Assembly: GCA_934512135.1 (NCBI GenBank)
Contig: CAKSWT010000012.1
Span: 20,526 to 84,525, forward strand
Direction of reading: 5' to 3'
DNA length: 64,000 nt
From: an uncultured Oscillospiraceae bacterium
GTDB taxonomy: Bacteria > Bacillota > Clostridia > Oscillospirales > Oscillospiraceae
This document shows, piece by piece, positions 51,699 to 59,712 of this stretch (its first letter is position 1; each line of letters opens with the position of its first letter). Under the pieces are notes generated by a model, which saw nothing but the letters and a program-made list of their open reading frames with translations, did not search any database and was not told the DNA's origin. The position numbers and the translations under genes were made by a program.

Positions 51699-53060
51699 AT
51701 GGAAAACAACAAGACAATGGCTCGAGATTTGACCCAGGGCGGGGTCACCGGGCTGCTTTTGACCTTCTCCTTCCCCCTGCTGTGCTCCAATCTGCTCCAG
51801 ACGGTGTACAACATGGTGGACATGGTGGTGATCGGTCAGTTTGTGGGAAAAACGGGGCTGTCGGCGGTGTCCATTGGAGGAGACGTGCTGGGATTTGTGA
51901 CCTTCCTGATTATGGGCTTCTCCAATGCAGGCCAGGTAATTCTCAGCCAGTATATCGGCGCCGGACGCCAGGACCGGGTGAAGGGCACCATCGGCACCAT
52001 GTTTACCCTGACCTTCGCCATGGCGGTGGTGCTGAGCCTGGTCTTCGGGCTGTTTTTGAACCAGTTTCTGGCCCTGATGAACACCCCGGAGGAATGTCTC
52101 CAATACACCTGGGAGTACAGCGTCATCTGTATTATGGGAATGGTGTTTATCTACGGCTATAACCTGGTGTCCGCCATTCTCCGGGGCATGGGGGACAGCA
52201 AGCGGCCGCTGATGTTTATTGCGGTGGCCACGGTGGTGAACCTGGTGCTGGATCTGGTGTTTGTGGCGGGGGCCCACATGGGCCCTGCCGGGGCGGCTCT
52301 GGCCACGGTGATCGGTCAGGGGGTCAGCTTCCTCTGGGCCATAGTGTATCTCTACCGGCGGAGGGAGGCCTTCGGCTTTGACTTTAAGCCGGCCAGCTTC
52401 CGGCCGGACCCGGCGGTGCTGCCCCAACTCATTAAGCTGGGCCTGCCCATGTGCCTCCAGTCTGCGGCCATCCATATGTCCATGCTCTTTGTGAACTCCT
52501 ATATCAACAGCTATGGGGTGGTGGCCTCGGCGGTGACGGGCATCGGCAACAAGCTGGGGTCCATTACCGCAGTGGTGACCAACGCCCTGTCCACCGCAGG
52601 CAGCTCCATGGTGGGCCAGAACCTGGGGGCCAGGAAATACCATCGGGTGCCGAAAATCATCGGGGTCTCTGCGGTGCTGGACCTGGCCTTTGCCCTGGTG
52701 CTCTCTGCCCTGACGGTGTTCTTCCCCCGGACCATCTTCGGGCTGTTCAATTCGGACCCGGAGGTTCTGGATATGGCCATGACCTATATTCCCGTGGCGG
52801 TGCTGCTGTATATGGGCTTCGCCGCCCGGTCCCCCTTCTTCGCCCTGATTAACGGCAGCGGCAACGCCAAGCTGAACCTGACGGTGGGGCTGCTGGACGG
52901 AGTGGTGTGCCGGGTGGGCCTGGCCATGCTCCTGGGCCTGGTGATGGACATGGGAATCATGGGCTTCTGGCTGGGCAACGCCTTTGCAGGCTATGTGCCC
53001 TTCTTCATCGGCGGGGTGTACTTCCTCTCCGGGACCTGGAAGCGCAGACGCATCGCCTAA
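51699..53060 (+). CDS. MATE-family multidrug / cation exporter
   Basis: The 453-residue protein has 12 hydrophobic segments in two similar halves and the MATE start TQGGVTGLLLTFSFPLLCSNLLQTVYNMVDMVVIGQFVG, with the second-half partner GLPMCLQSAAIHMSMLFVNSYINSYG. These exporters use Na+ or H+ gradients to expel organic cations or other compounds. It is closest to the DinF/NorM-like Clostridial group; the substrate is unknown. It is not obviously linked to neighbours. Confidence 0.93.
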   Translation: MENNKTMARDLTQGGVTGLLLTFSFPLLCSNLLQTVYNMVDMVVIGQFVGKTGLSAVSIGGDVLGFVTFLIMGFSNAGQVILSQYIGAGRQDRVKGTIGTMFTLTFAMAVVLSLVFGLFLNQFLALMNTPEECLQYTWEYSVICIMGMVFIYGYNLVSAILRGMGDSKRPLMFIAVATVVNLVLDLVFVAGAHMGPAGAALATVIGQGVSFLWAIVYLYRRREAFGFDFKPASFRPDPAVLPQLIKLGLPMCLQSAAIHMSMLFVNSYINSYGVVASAVTGIGNKLGSITAVVTNALSTAGSSMVGQNLGARKYHRVPKIIGVSAVLDLAFALVLSALTVFFPRTIFGLFNSDPEVLDMAMTYIPVAVLLYMGFAARSPFFALINGSGNAKLNLTVGLLDGVVCRVGLAMLLGLVMDMGIMGFWLGNAFAGYVPFFIGGVYFLSGTWKRRRIA

Positions 53061-53112
53061 GGGAGGCGTTAAAGAAATCTTCCAAAAGGTTTTACCCTCA
53101 GATCTCCTTCCG

Positions 53113-53129
53113 TTCACAGATTGTTCACA
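53113..53129 (+). promoter_or_regulatory. TTCACA direct repeats (Pho-box-like), upstream of the glycosyltransferase
   Basis: TTCACA at 53113-53118 and 53124-53129 gives the 11-base period of Pho boxes. They lie 53 bases before the start codon, with TAGGAT at 53139 as a possible -10. Only two repeats exist, so it is a weak call. Confidence 0.25.
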
Positions 53130-53181
53130 TGTTTCCGTTAGGATAACACACACAAGTCAGAAAAAGGAACGGAGCGATCAC

Positions 53182-54207
53182 TTGAAACTGCTAACCTTTG
53201 CGGTGCCCTGCTACAACAGCGCGGCCTATATGGAAAAATGCATCCACTCTCTCCTGGCCGGGGGAGAGGAGGTGGAGATCATCCTCATTGACGACGGCTC
53301 CACCAAGGACGACACCCCCGCCATCTGCGACCGATACGCCGCGGAATATCCCACGGTGGTCCGGGCCATTCATCAGCCCAACGGCGGCCACGGAGAGGGG
53401 GTCAACCAGGGGCTGCGCCACGCCACGGGGCTCTACTACAAGGTGGTGGATTCCGACGACTGGCTGGAGGAGGAGGCCCTGGGAAAGGTCCTGGGGCAGC
53501 TTCGGATTCAGGCCCTGGCGGAGAAGCCCGTGGATATGGTGATCTGCAACTACGTCTATGAGCATATGGAGGACCACACCAGCCACACCGTGGACTATCA
53601 CAACGTGTTCCCCCTGGAGACGGTGTTCACCTGGGAGACCTGCGGCCACTTTCATCCCAGCCAGTATCTGCTGATGCATTCGGTGATCTATCGGACGGAG
53701 CTGCTCCGAAGCACCGGGATGGAGCTGCCCAAGCACACCTTCTATGTGGACAATATCTTTGTGTACTATCCCCTTCCGGCGGTGCAGACCATGTACTATA
53801 TGGATCTGGATCTGTACCGGTATTTCATTGGCCGGCAGGACCAGTCGGTAAATGAGCAGGTGATGGTGGGCCGGGTGGACCAGCAGATTCGAGTGACCCG
53901 GCTGATGTTCGGCTACTACGACCTCCGGGAGATCCGGGAGACCCAGCCCCGGCTGGCCCGGTATATGTTCCGGTATCTGTCCATGATGCTGACCATCTGC
54001 ACCACGCTGCTGAATCTGGACGGGTCCCAGGAGGCGCTGGAGAAAAAGGAGCAGCTTTGGCGGGACATTGTCCAGGCCCATCCGGAGCTCAAGGGACGGC
54101 TGCGGGCCTTCTCCCTGGCGGCGGTGAGCAATCTCCCCGGCACCGCAGGACGGAAAATGGAGATCACCGGATACCGGATGGCCAACAAGATCTTTAAATT
54201 CAACTGA
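53182..54207 (+). CDS. Family 2 glycosyltransferase
   Basis: The 341-residue protein has the GT-A start LLTFAVPCYNSAAYMEKCIHSLLAG, the IDDGSTKDDT motif (nucleotide-sugar binding), PNGGHGEGVNQGLRHATGLYYKVVDSDDWLEEEAL with the DxD-like DSDDW, and no clear membrane segment. It begins with TTG at 53182, seven bases after GGAG. It should transfer a sugar to a lipid or wall polymer. It precedes a CmpB-like membrane protein gene by 18 bases, with which it may be co-transcribed. Confidence 0.9.
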   Translation: MKLLTFAVPCYNSAAYMEKCIHSLLAGGEEVEIILIDDGSTKDDTPAICDRYAAEYPTVVRAIHQPNGGHGEGVNQGLRHATGLYYKVVDSDDWLEEEALGKVLGQLRIQALAEKPVDMVICNYVYEHMEDHTSHTVDYHNVFPLETVFTWETCGHFHPSQYLLMHSVIYRTELLRSTGMELPKHTFYVDNIFVYYPLPAVQTMYYMDLDLYRYFIGRQDQSVNEQVMVGRVDQQIRVTRLMFGYYDLREIRETQPRLARYMFRYLSMMLTICTTLLNLDGSQEALEKKEQLWRDIVQAHPELKGRLRAFSLAAVSNLPGTAGRKMEITGYRMANKIFKFN

Positions 54208-54225
54208 GGGAAAAAGGAGAGAGCC

Positions 54226-55137
54226 ATGAGCTACAGTATTTACAGCCTGCTGGGACTGTTTCTGGTGTACGCCTTTTTGGGCTGGTGCGTGGAGGTCAGC
54301 TTTGTGGCGGTGACCCTGGGCCAGGTGGTGAACCGAGGGTTCCTCAACGGCCCGGTCTGCCCCATTTACGGGGTGGGGATGCTGGGGGTCCTGCTGCTGC
54401 TGGAGCCGGTGTCCGGGAACCTGATTTTGCTGTTTCTGGGGGGCATGGTGCTGTGCAGCCTGGTGGAGCTGGTGGGGGGATGGGCCCTGGAGCGGATCTT
54501 CCACACCCGCTGGTGGGACTACACCGACGAGCCCCTGAACCTGGGAGGCTATGTGTGCCTGAAATTCTCCATTATGTGGGGACTGGCGGTGGTGTTTGCC
54601 CTGCGGCTGGTTCATCCCACGGTGGCGCTGATGCTGAGCCTGGTGCCCCGTGGACTGGGATGGGTGCTGCTGGGGGTGCTCTACGGCCTGTTTCTTACGG
54701 ACCTGGTGCTGACCCTGGTGACCATTGCGGGGATGAAAAAGCGGCTGGGTGAGCTGGACCGGGTGGGCCAGGCCCTCCACGCCGTGGGGGACACCATCTC
54801 CGACCGGGTGGGGAACACCGCCCTGGCGGCAGACGCCAAGCTGGACGCCATCCGGGAGTCCGGCCAAGGAAAGGTCATCGAGGGGAAGGAGAAAATGGCG
54901 GCGGCCCTGGAGTCCGGCCAGGAGCGGCTGGATGCCCTCAAGGAGTCCGGCCAGGAGCGGCTGGAGGGCACCCTGGAGGAGCTCCAGGAGCGGAAGCGCC
55001 AGCTGGAGCTTCGCCGGCAGCGGCTGCTGGCGGAGTATCGGAACCAGCCCAGATTCGGCGTCCGGCGGATTGGCCGGGCCTTCCCGGCGGTGAAGCGGGC
55101 CATTGGAGAGCATCTCCGGGAAATGGACCGGGAATAA
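54226..55137 (+). CDS. CmpB-like membrane protein (putative ABC transporter permease family)
   Basis: The 303-residue protein has about five membrane segments (residues 1-165) with the family blocks LGWCVEVSFV, NRGFLNGPVCPIYGVGML and WWDYTDEPLNLGGYVCLKFSIMWG, which place it in the ABC_trans_CmpB family. Its ATP-binding partner is not evident, so transport is not proven. The C-terminal 140 residues are soluble and strongly helical, with a repeat ESGQERLDALK, and probably a coiled coil. A terminator follows. Confidence 0.83.
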   Translation: MSYSIYSLLGLFLVYAFLGWCVEVSFVAVTLGQVVNRGFLNGPVCPIYGVGMLGVLLLLEPVSGNLILLFLGGMVLCSLVELVGGWALERIFHTRWWDYTDEPLNLGGYVCLKFSIMWGLAVVFALRLVHPTVALMLSLVPRGLGWVLLGVLYGLFLTDLVLTLVTIAGMKKRLGELDRVGQALHAVGDTISDRVGNTALAADAKLDAIRESGQGKVIEGKEKMAAALESGQERLDALKESGQERLEGTLEELQERKRQLELRRQRLLAEYRNQPRFGVRRIGRAFPAVKRAIGEHLREMDRE

Positions 55138-55177
55138 GACTGCTGCCCCAAAAGCCAGAAGGCTTTGGGGAGGGGTT

Positions 55178-55208
55178 CGGGGGCGCAAATCTGCGCCTCC
55201 GTTTTTTT
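55178..55208 (+). terminator. Intrinsic terminator
   Basis: GGGGGCGCA pairs with TGCGCCTCC (one mismatch) and is followed by a G and seven T, ending the glycosyltransferase-CmpB transcript. Confidence 0.8.
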
Positions 55209-55228
55209 GGGGAATTGGCAAATAGCCC

Positions 55229-55257
55229 TTGCGGAATGGTCCGGCCACGGGTATAAT
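55229..55257 (+). promoter_or_regulatory. proBA promoter
   Basis: TTGCGG (55229-55234) and a perfect TATAAT (55252-55257) are 17 bases apart, 34 bases before the proB start. No leader riboswitch is visible. Confidence 0.75.
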
Positions 55258-55290
55258 AAGGGAAAATACTTCAGCGAAGGAAAGTGCAGT

Positions 55291-56058
55291 ATGCGTATTT
55301 GTGTAAAAGTCGGCACCTCCACCCTGACCCATTCCTCGGGACACCTGAACATCCGGCAGGTGGAGCAGCTCTGCAAGGTCCTCAGTGACCTGAAAAACGC
55401 CGGACATGAGATCATTTTGGTGTCCTCCGGGGCCATTGGCATGGGGGTGGGAAAGCTGAGCCTGGGAAAGCGGCCCGGAGATATGCCCACCAAGCAGGCC
55501 GCCGCCGCCGTGGGCCAGTGTGAGCTGATGTACATCTACGACAAGGCCTTCTCCGAATACAACCACACCGTGGCCCAGATCCTCCTCACCGGGGACGACC
55601 TGGAGCACCGGGACCGGCGGGAGAACTTCCGGAACACCCTGTTCCGGCTGCTGGAGCTGGGGGCGCTGCCCATTGTCAACGAAAACGACACCATTGTGAC
55701 CGACGAGATCAAAATCGGCGACAACGACACCCTGGGGGCCATTGTGGCGGTCCATGTGGAGGCGGACCTGCTGGTGATTCTCAGCGACATCGAGGGGCTC
55801 TACACCGCCGACCCCCGGCGGGACCCCGGAGCCAGGCTCCTGACCCGGGTGGACCGGCTGACCCCGGAGATCTGGGCCCTGGCCCAGGGAAAGGGCTCGG
55901 AGCTGAGCACCGGGGGAATGACCACCAAGCTCCACGCCGCGGACATCGCCACCAGCCACGGCTGCGACGTGGTCATCGCCAACGGAAAGCGGCCCCAGGC
56001 CCTCTACGACATTATAGACGGAGTCCCGGTGGGGACCAGATTTATGAGAAAGGAGTAA
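55291..56058 (+). CDS. proB: Glutamate 5-kinase (PUA-less)
   Basis: ProB makes gamma-glutamyl phosphate, the first step of proline synthesis. The 255-residue protein is an amino-acid kinase: VKVGTSTLTH, ILVSSGAIGMGVGKL, VNENDTIVTDEIKIGDNDTLGAIVA, LSDIEGLYTADPR and STGGMTTKLHAA. It lacks the C-terminal PUA domain of longer ProB enzymes (about 370 residues), which is usual in many Firmicutes. Start ATG 55291 has AAGGAAAG upstream. proA follows after four bases. Confidence 0.96.
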   Translation: MRICVKVGTSTLTHSSGHLNIRQVEQLCKVLSDLKNAGHEIILVSSGAIGMGVGKLSLGKRPGDMPTKQAAAAVGQCELMYIYDKAFSEYNHTVAQILLTGDDLEHRDRRENFRNTLFRLLELGALPIVNENDTIVTDEIKIGDNDTLGAIVAVHVEADLLVILSDIEGLYTADPRRDPGARLLTRVDRLTPEIWALAQGKGSELSTGGMTTKLHAADIATSHGCDVVIANGKRPQALYDIIDGVPVGTRFMRKE

Positions 56059-56062
56059 CACC

Positions 56063-57319
56063 ATGACCACTGCGGAACTGCTTCAGGCGGCAAAGGCCGC
56101 CGTCCCTGCCCTGGCTCGGGCCAGGACAGAGCAGAAGGATCAGGCCCTCCTGTCCATGGCCCAGGCCCTGGTGGAGAATCAGGAGGACATTTTAAAGGCC
56201 AACGCCAAGGATTTAAAGGCCGCCCAGGGGAAGATCTCCCCGGTGATGCTGGACCGGCTGGCCCTGAGCCCGGAGCGCATTGCCGCCATGGCCGAGGGCA
56301 TTGGCCAGGTGGCCCGGCTGCCGGACCCGGTGGGACGGGTGCTGCGGCGGGTGGAGCGGCCCAACGGCCTGGTGATTGAGAAGGTGGCGGCCCCCATGGG
56401 GGTGGTGGCCATTATCTACGAAAGCCGGCCCAACGTCACCTCCGATGCGGCGGCCCTGGCCCTGAAAAGCGGCAACGTCTGCGTGCTCCGAGGGGGCAAG
56501 GAGGCCTACGCCTCCGCAGCGGCCATTGTCAAGGCCATGAGAAAGGGGCTCACCCAGGTGGGGCTGCCGGAGGAGCTGATTAGCCTGGTCTCCGACACCA
56601 GCCGGAAAAGCGCCAAGGAGCTGATGACCGCCGTGGGGCTGGTGGATCTGCTGATTCCCCGGGGCGGGGCAGGGCTGATCCGGGCGGTGACGGAAAACGC
56701 CAAGGTCCCCTGTATCCAGACCGGCACCGGCATCTGCCATGTATATGTGGACCGGGCGGCGGATCTCACCATGGCGGTGAACATTGTGGAAAACGCCAAA
56801 ACCAGCCGGCCCTCGGTGTGCAACGCCCAGGAGGTGCTGCTGGTCCACCGGGATGTGGCAGGAGAATTTCTCCCCATGCTCCAGAAGCGGCTCCGGGATG
56901 ACCGGCAGGGAGAGGGAAAGACACCGGTGGAATTCCGGGCGGACCCGGAGGCCGGGGCACTGCTGGAATCCGTCCCCGCCGGGGAAAAGGATTTCGACAC
57001 GGAGTTCCTGGACTATATTCTGGGGGTGAAGCTGGTGGACAGCGTGGAGGAGGCCATCGGCCATATTGCCGCCCACTCCACCGGTCACTCGGACTGCATT
57101 GTCACCGCAGACCAGACGGCGGCGGACCTGTTCACCGCCTGCGTGGACTCTGCGGCGGTGTATGTCAACGCCTCCACCCGGTTTACCGACGGGGGAGAGT
57201 TCGGGCTGGGCTGCGAGATGGGCATCTCCACCCAGAAGCTCCACGCCAGAGGGCCCATGGGCCTGGAGGAGCTTTGTACCTATAAATATGTGATTCACGG
57301 AAACGGACAGGTGCGGTGA
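56063..57319 (+). CDS. proA: Glutamate-5-semialdehyde dehydrogenase (gamma-glutamyl phosphate reductase)
   Basis: ProA reduces gamma-glutamyl phosphate with NADPH to the semialdehyde, the second step of proline synthesis. The 418-residue protein has GVVAIIYESRPNVTSDAAALALKSGN, IPRGGAGLI, the catalytic Cys in TSRPSVCNAQEVLLVH (about residue 255) and the STRFTDGGEFGLGCEMGISTQKLHARGPMGL block. AAGGAG is about seven bases before the ATG. No proC is in the window. Confidence 0.97.
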   Translation: MTTAELLQAAKAAVPALARARTEQKDQALLSMAQALVENQEDILKANAKDLKAAQGKISPVMLDRLALSPERIAAMAEGIGQVARLPDPVGRVLRRVERPNGLVIEKVAAPMGVVAIIYESRPNVTSDAAALALKSGNVCVLRGGKEAYASAAAIVKAMRKGLTQVGLPEELISLVSDTSRKSAKELMTAVGLVDLLIPRGGAGLIRAVTENAKVPCIQTGTGICHVYVDRAADLTMAVNIVENAKTSRPSVCNAQEVLLVHRDVAGEFLPMLQKRLRDDRQGEGKTPVEFRADPEAGALLESVPAGEKDFDTEFLDYILGVKLVDSVEEAIGHIAAHSTGHSDCIVTADQTAADLFTACVDSAAVYVNASTRFTDGGEFGLGCEMGISTQKLHARGPMGLEELCTYKYVIHGNGQVR

Positions 57320-57344
57320 GGGCGGCGGCCCTCACCGTTTTTTT
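57314..57344 (+). terminator. Intrinsic terminator of proBA
   Basis: CGGTGAGGGC pairs with GCCCTCACCG around a four-base loop and is followed by seven T. The 5' arm includes the proA stop. Confidence 0.85.
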
Positions 57345-57784
57345 CTTTCCGCTGCATAGCGGAGAGGGCCTCCGACGGCCATTTTTCTGCTGCCCAGCGG
57401 AATGGGGCCTCCGGCGGCCATTTTTCCACTGCGTAGCGGAGGACGCCCTCCGGGGGCCCACCTTTCTGACTGACCAGAAAGGTGGGGCAAAGAGTCACCA
57501 AAGGGTCCTCCCTTTGGCGCATCTTTCTCCATACTTTCTGTGCGAGCAGAAAGTATGGCCGTCGGAGACACGTCGTCGCAAAGTCCGCTTTGCCTCGGGC
57601 TTCCGTCGGGCGCCCTCGGCCCGCTTCCTTGCTCCTCCTTTCCCCAGCAAACCCACTTCGTTGGGCTTTGCCGGGGCCCCCGTTTCCGCTGGGCAGCGGA
57701 AAGTATGGCCTGCGGAGGGCGTCCTCCGCAACGCTGCGGAAATGCGCCCCGGAGGGGCCTTGGCCCCCCTTTGTTACGTTTTCG
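57345..57784. repeat. Composite intergenic repeat block 3
   Basis: Shares modules with the other blocks, partly inverted. Three 40-bp-type units with mini-hairpins (CCGCTGCATAGCGG and variants) occupy 57348-57450. Two large hairpins follow: CCACCTTTCTG/CAGAAAGGTGG (57458-57485) and the inverted CATACTTTCTG/CAGAAAGTATG with loop TGCGAG (57530-57557). Then comes the reverse complement of the GGTTTGCTGGGGAAAGGAGG module, and a final CCGCTGGGCAGCGG hairpin. No gene is credible here. Confidence 0.85.
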
Positions 57785-57804
57785 TTCCATTTGTTCCCCA
57801 CGGG

Positions 57805-57834
57805 TTGACAGGGGCCGGGCTGGGATTTTATACT
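57805..57834 (+). promoter_or_regulatory. Promoter of the third beta-helix gene
   Basis: A perfect TTGACA (57805-57810) and TATACT (57829-57834) are 18 bases apart, about 50 bases before the start codon and just outside the repeat block. Confidence 0.75.
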
Positions 57835-57885
57835 ACATGTTATGATATGATAATATCCAATTGCAACCCAAAAGGAGAGATTCCC

Positions 57886-59643
57886 ATGATCGAAAAAACC
57901 ATCAGCGGCCAGACCCTCATTGCGGCCAGCCAGACCCTGGACAAGCTGGTTATCGCCCCGGGGGCGACCCTTTCCGCCCCCCAGGGAAAGTGCCTGACCT
58001 TTACCGTCAACGGCACCACCACGGAGATGCTCCCGGGCACCTACACCGGACATCTGGTGCTCACCGTCAGCGATCCGGTGGCGGTGGACTACGAGAACCA
58101 CGGCAAGGTGGACCACTTTGAAATGGCCAACGCCGTGGTGATTTCCGACGGAAAATATGTCCCGGAGAAGTCCGTGAAGGCGGCGGTGCTCACCGGCATT
58201 GTCACCGACACCGAAATCAACGGCCTCACCGTGGATTCCCTGTCCGACAACTTCGGCGGGGTGTATGTGGACGGCGACAGCCATGTTACCATCAACGACG
58301 CCACCATGATGCTCACCGGCAACGGCGGCAACGACTTTGTGGGCCACGGCGCCGGCATTACCGCCGCGGGGAACTCCCATGTCACCGTGAACCGGGCCAA
58401 AATCGACACCGTGGGCTCCATCCGGGTCACCATTGTGGGCCGGGAAAACGCCACCCTGGAGGTCAACGACTCCCTGCTCACCGTAAAGGACGGCACCAAG
58501 CCCAACCACGTCGCCGGGATGACCAAGGTGCCCTGGATGCTGGGCCTCACCGGCCGGGTCCGGGCCACCAACCTGGTGGACTCCGCCACCGCCACCTACA
58601 ACCGCTGCCACATCAAGTGCGAGAACTGGGGCTGCATGTCCACCGACGCCACCAAAAAGGCCCGGCTGTACCTTAACGACTGCACCCTGGAGTCCGACAA
58701 CACCGGCTACGGCGCCTATTCCATCGGCGACTGCCTGGACCAGTTCACCCGCTGCGACATCAACATGGGCAACTATCCCGTGATTATGTGCATGGAGGGC
58801 AACGCCACCTTTACCGGCTGCAAGGTCACCTCCCGGAAGGTGGGGGTGATGGCCCACGGAGGCAACGGCCAGGGAACCCTGATCGTTGACCAGGGCACCG
58901 TGTTCAACACCCAGCGGGCGGTGTTCCAGGTGAAGGGCCGGGGCGTTACGATGCATGTCTCCGACGCCACCCTGAACAGCAAGGAGGGCGTGATTTTGGA
59001 GGCCTTCCCCAACGATGATCCCAATATGGGCCCCATGCCCGCAGGTGGTCCCGGCGGCCCTGGCGGCCCTGGCGGTCCTGGCGGTCCTGGTGGCCCCGGC
59101 GGCCCCGGCGGTCCTGGCGGCCCTGGTGGCCCCGGCGGCCCTGGCGGCCCCGGCGGTCCTGGAGGTCCCGGCGGTCCTGGCGGCCCCGGGGGCGGAATGC
59201 CTGCCATGCCGGAGATGGGCCCTGCCCACAATGAGGTGGAGGCGGACTTCACCCGGTGCGTGCTGGAGGGAGATTTCCTCAACGCCCAGGCCCAGGATCA
59301 CGAGATGTTCCTGACCTTTAAGAGCTGCCAGCTCACCGGCGGCATTTCCACCGGCACCGTGGCCCACACCCAGGGAGAGCCCCGGGAGGACGCCTGGTGG
59401 CTCATCGGCACCGTGGAGGGCACCTTCGCCCCGGTGGAGGAGGACAAGGGCACCACGGTGACCCTGGACAAGGACTCCCGGTGGACCGTCACCAAAACCG
59501 GCTACCTCAGCGGCCTGACCCTGGAGGAGGGAGCCGTGCTCACCGCCCCGGAGAACCGGACCCTGACCCTGTTTGTGGACGGCCGGGAGACGGCCATTGC
59601 CCCGGGCACCTACACCGGCAAGCTGAAGCTGGCTGTGGACTGA
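57886..59643 (+). CDS. Beta-helix protein with bookend domains and (Gly-Gly-Pro)16 tract
   Basis: The 585-residue protein parallels that at 26981. It begins with a bookend module (LVIAPGATLSAPQGKCLTFTVNG..LPGTYTGHLVLTV), continues as a beta-helix (VTINDATMML, VTVNRAKIDT, LYLNDCTLES, ATFTGCKVTS), has exactly 16 Gly-Gly-Pro triplets (DNA 59044-59187), and ends with a second bookend (SRWTVTKTGYLSGLTLEEGAVLTAPENRTLTLFVDG..APGTYTGKLKLAVD). There is no signal peptide. AAGGAGAG precedes ATG 57886 by seven bases. It is followed by two flavin reductase genes. No function is known to me. Confidence 0.82.
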   Translation: MIEKTISGQTLIAASQTLDKLVIAPGATLSAPQGKCLTFTVNGTTTEMLPGTYTGHLVLTVSDPVAVDYENHGKVDHFEMANAVVISDGKYVPEKSVKAAVLTGIVTDTEINGLTVDSLSDNFGGVYVDGDSHVTINDATMMLTGNGGNDFVGHGAGITAAGNSHVTVNRAKIDTVGSIRVTIVGRENATLEVNDSLLTVKDGTKPNHVAGMTKVPWMLGLTGRVRATNLVDSATATYNRCHIKCENWGCMSTDATKKARLYLNDCTLESDNTGYGAYSIGDCLDQFTRCDINMGNYPVIMCMEGNATFTGCKVTSRKVGVMAHGGNGQGTLIVDQGTVFNTQRAVFQVKGRGVTMHVSDATLNSKEGVILEAFPNDDPNMGPMPAGGPGGPGGPGGPGGPGGPGGPGGPGGPGGPGGPGGPGGPGGPGGPGGPGGGMPAMPEMGPAHNEVEADFTRCVLEGDFLNAQAQDHEMFLTFKSCQLTGGISTGTVAHTQGEPREDAWWLIGTVEGTFAPVEEDKGTTVTLDKDSRWTVTKTGYLSGLTLEEGAVLTAPENRTLTLFVDGRETAIAPGTYTGKLKLAVD

Positions 59644-59662
59644 CATTGGTTCTGTGCAATCG

Positions 59663-59691
59663 GAGCGGGGCGCCGGAAGGGCGCCCCGCTC
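59663..59691 (+). terminator. Hairpin between the beta-helix and first reductase genes
   Basis: A perfect 12-bp GAGCGGGGCGCC/GGCGCCCCGCTC stem 20 bases past the stop, with no T-run after it. Partial read-through into the reductase gene is likely. Confidence 0.5.
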
Positions 59692-59712
59692 TTAGAAAGA
59701 AAGGAGATTATG

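Noticed and set aside
53191..56070. 959-codon antisense frame across four genes
   Set aside because: It runs through well-supported glycosyltransferase, CmpB-like and proB genes on the plus strand.
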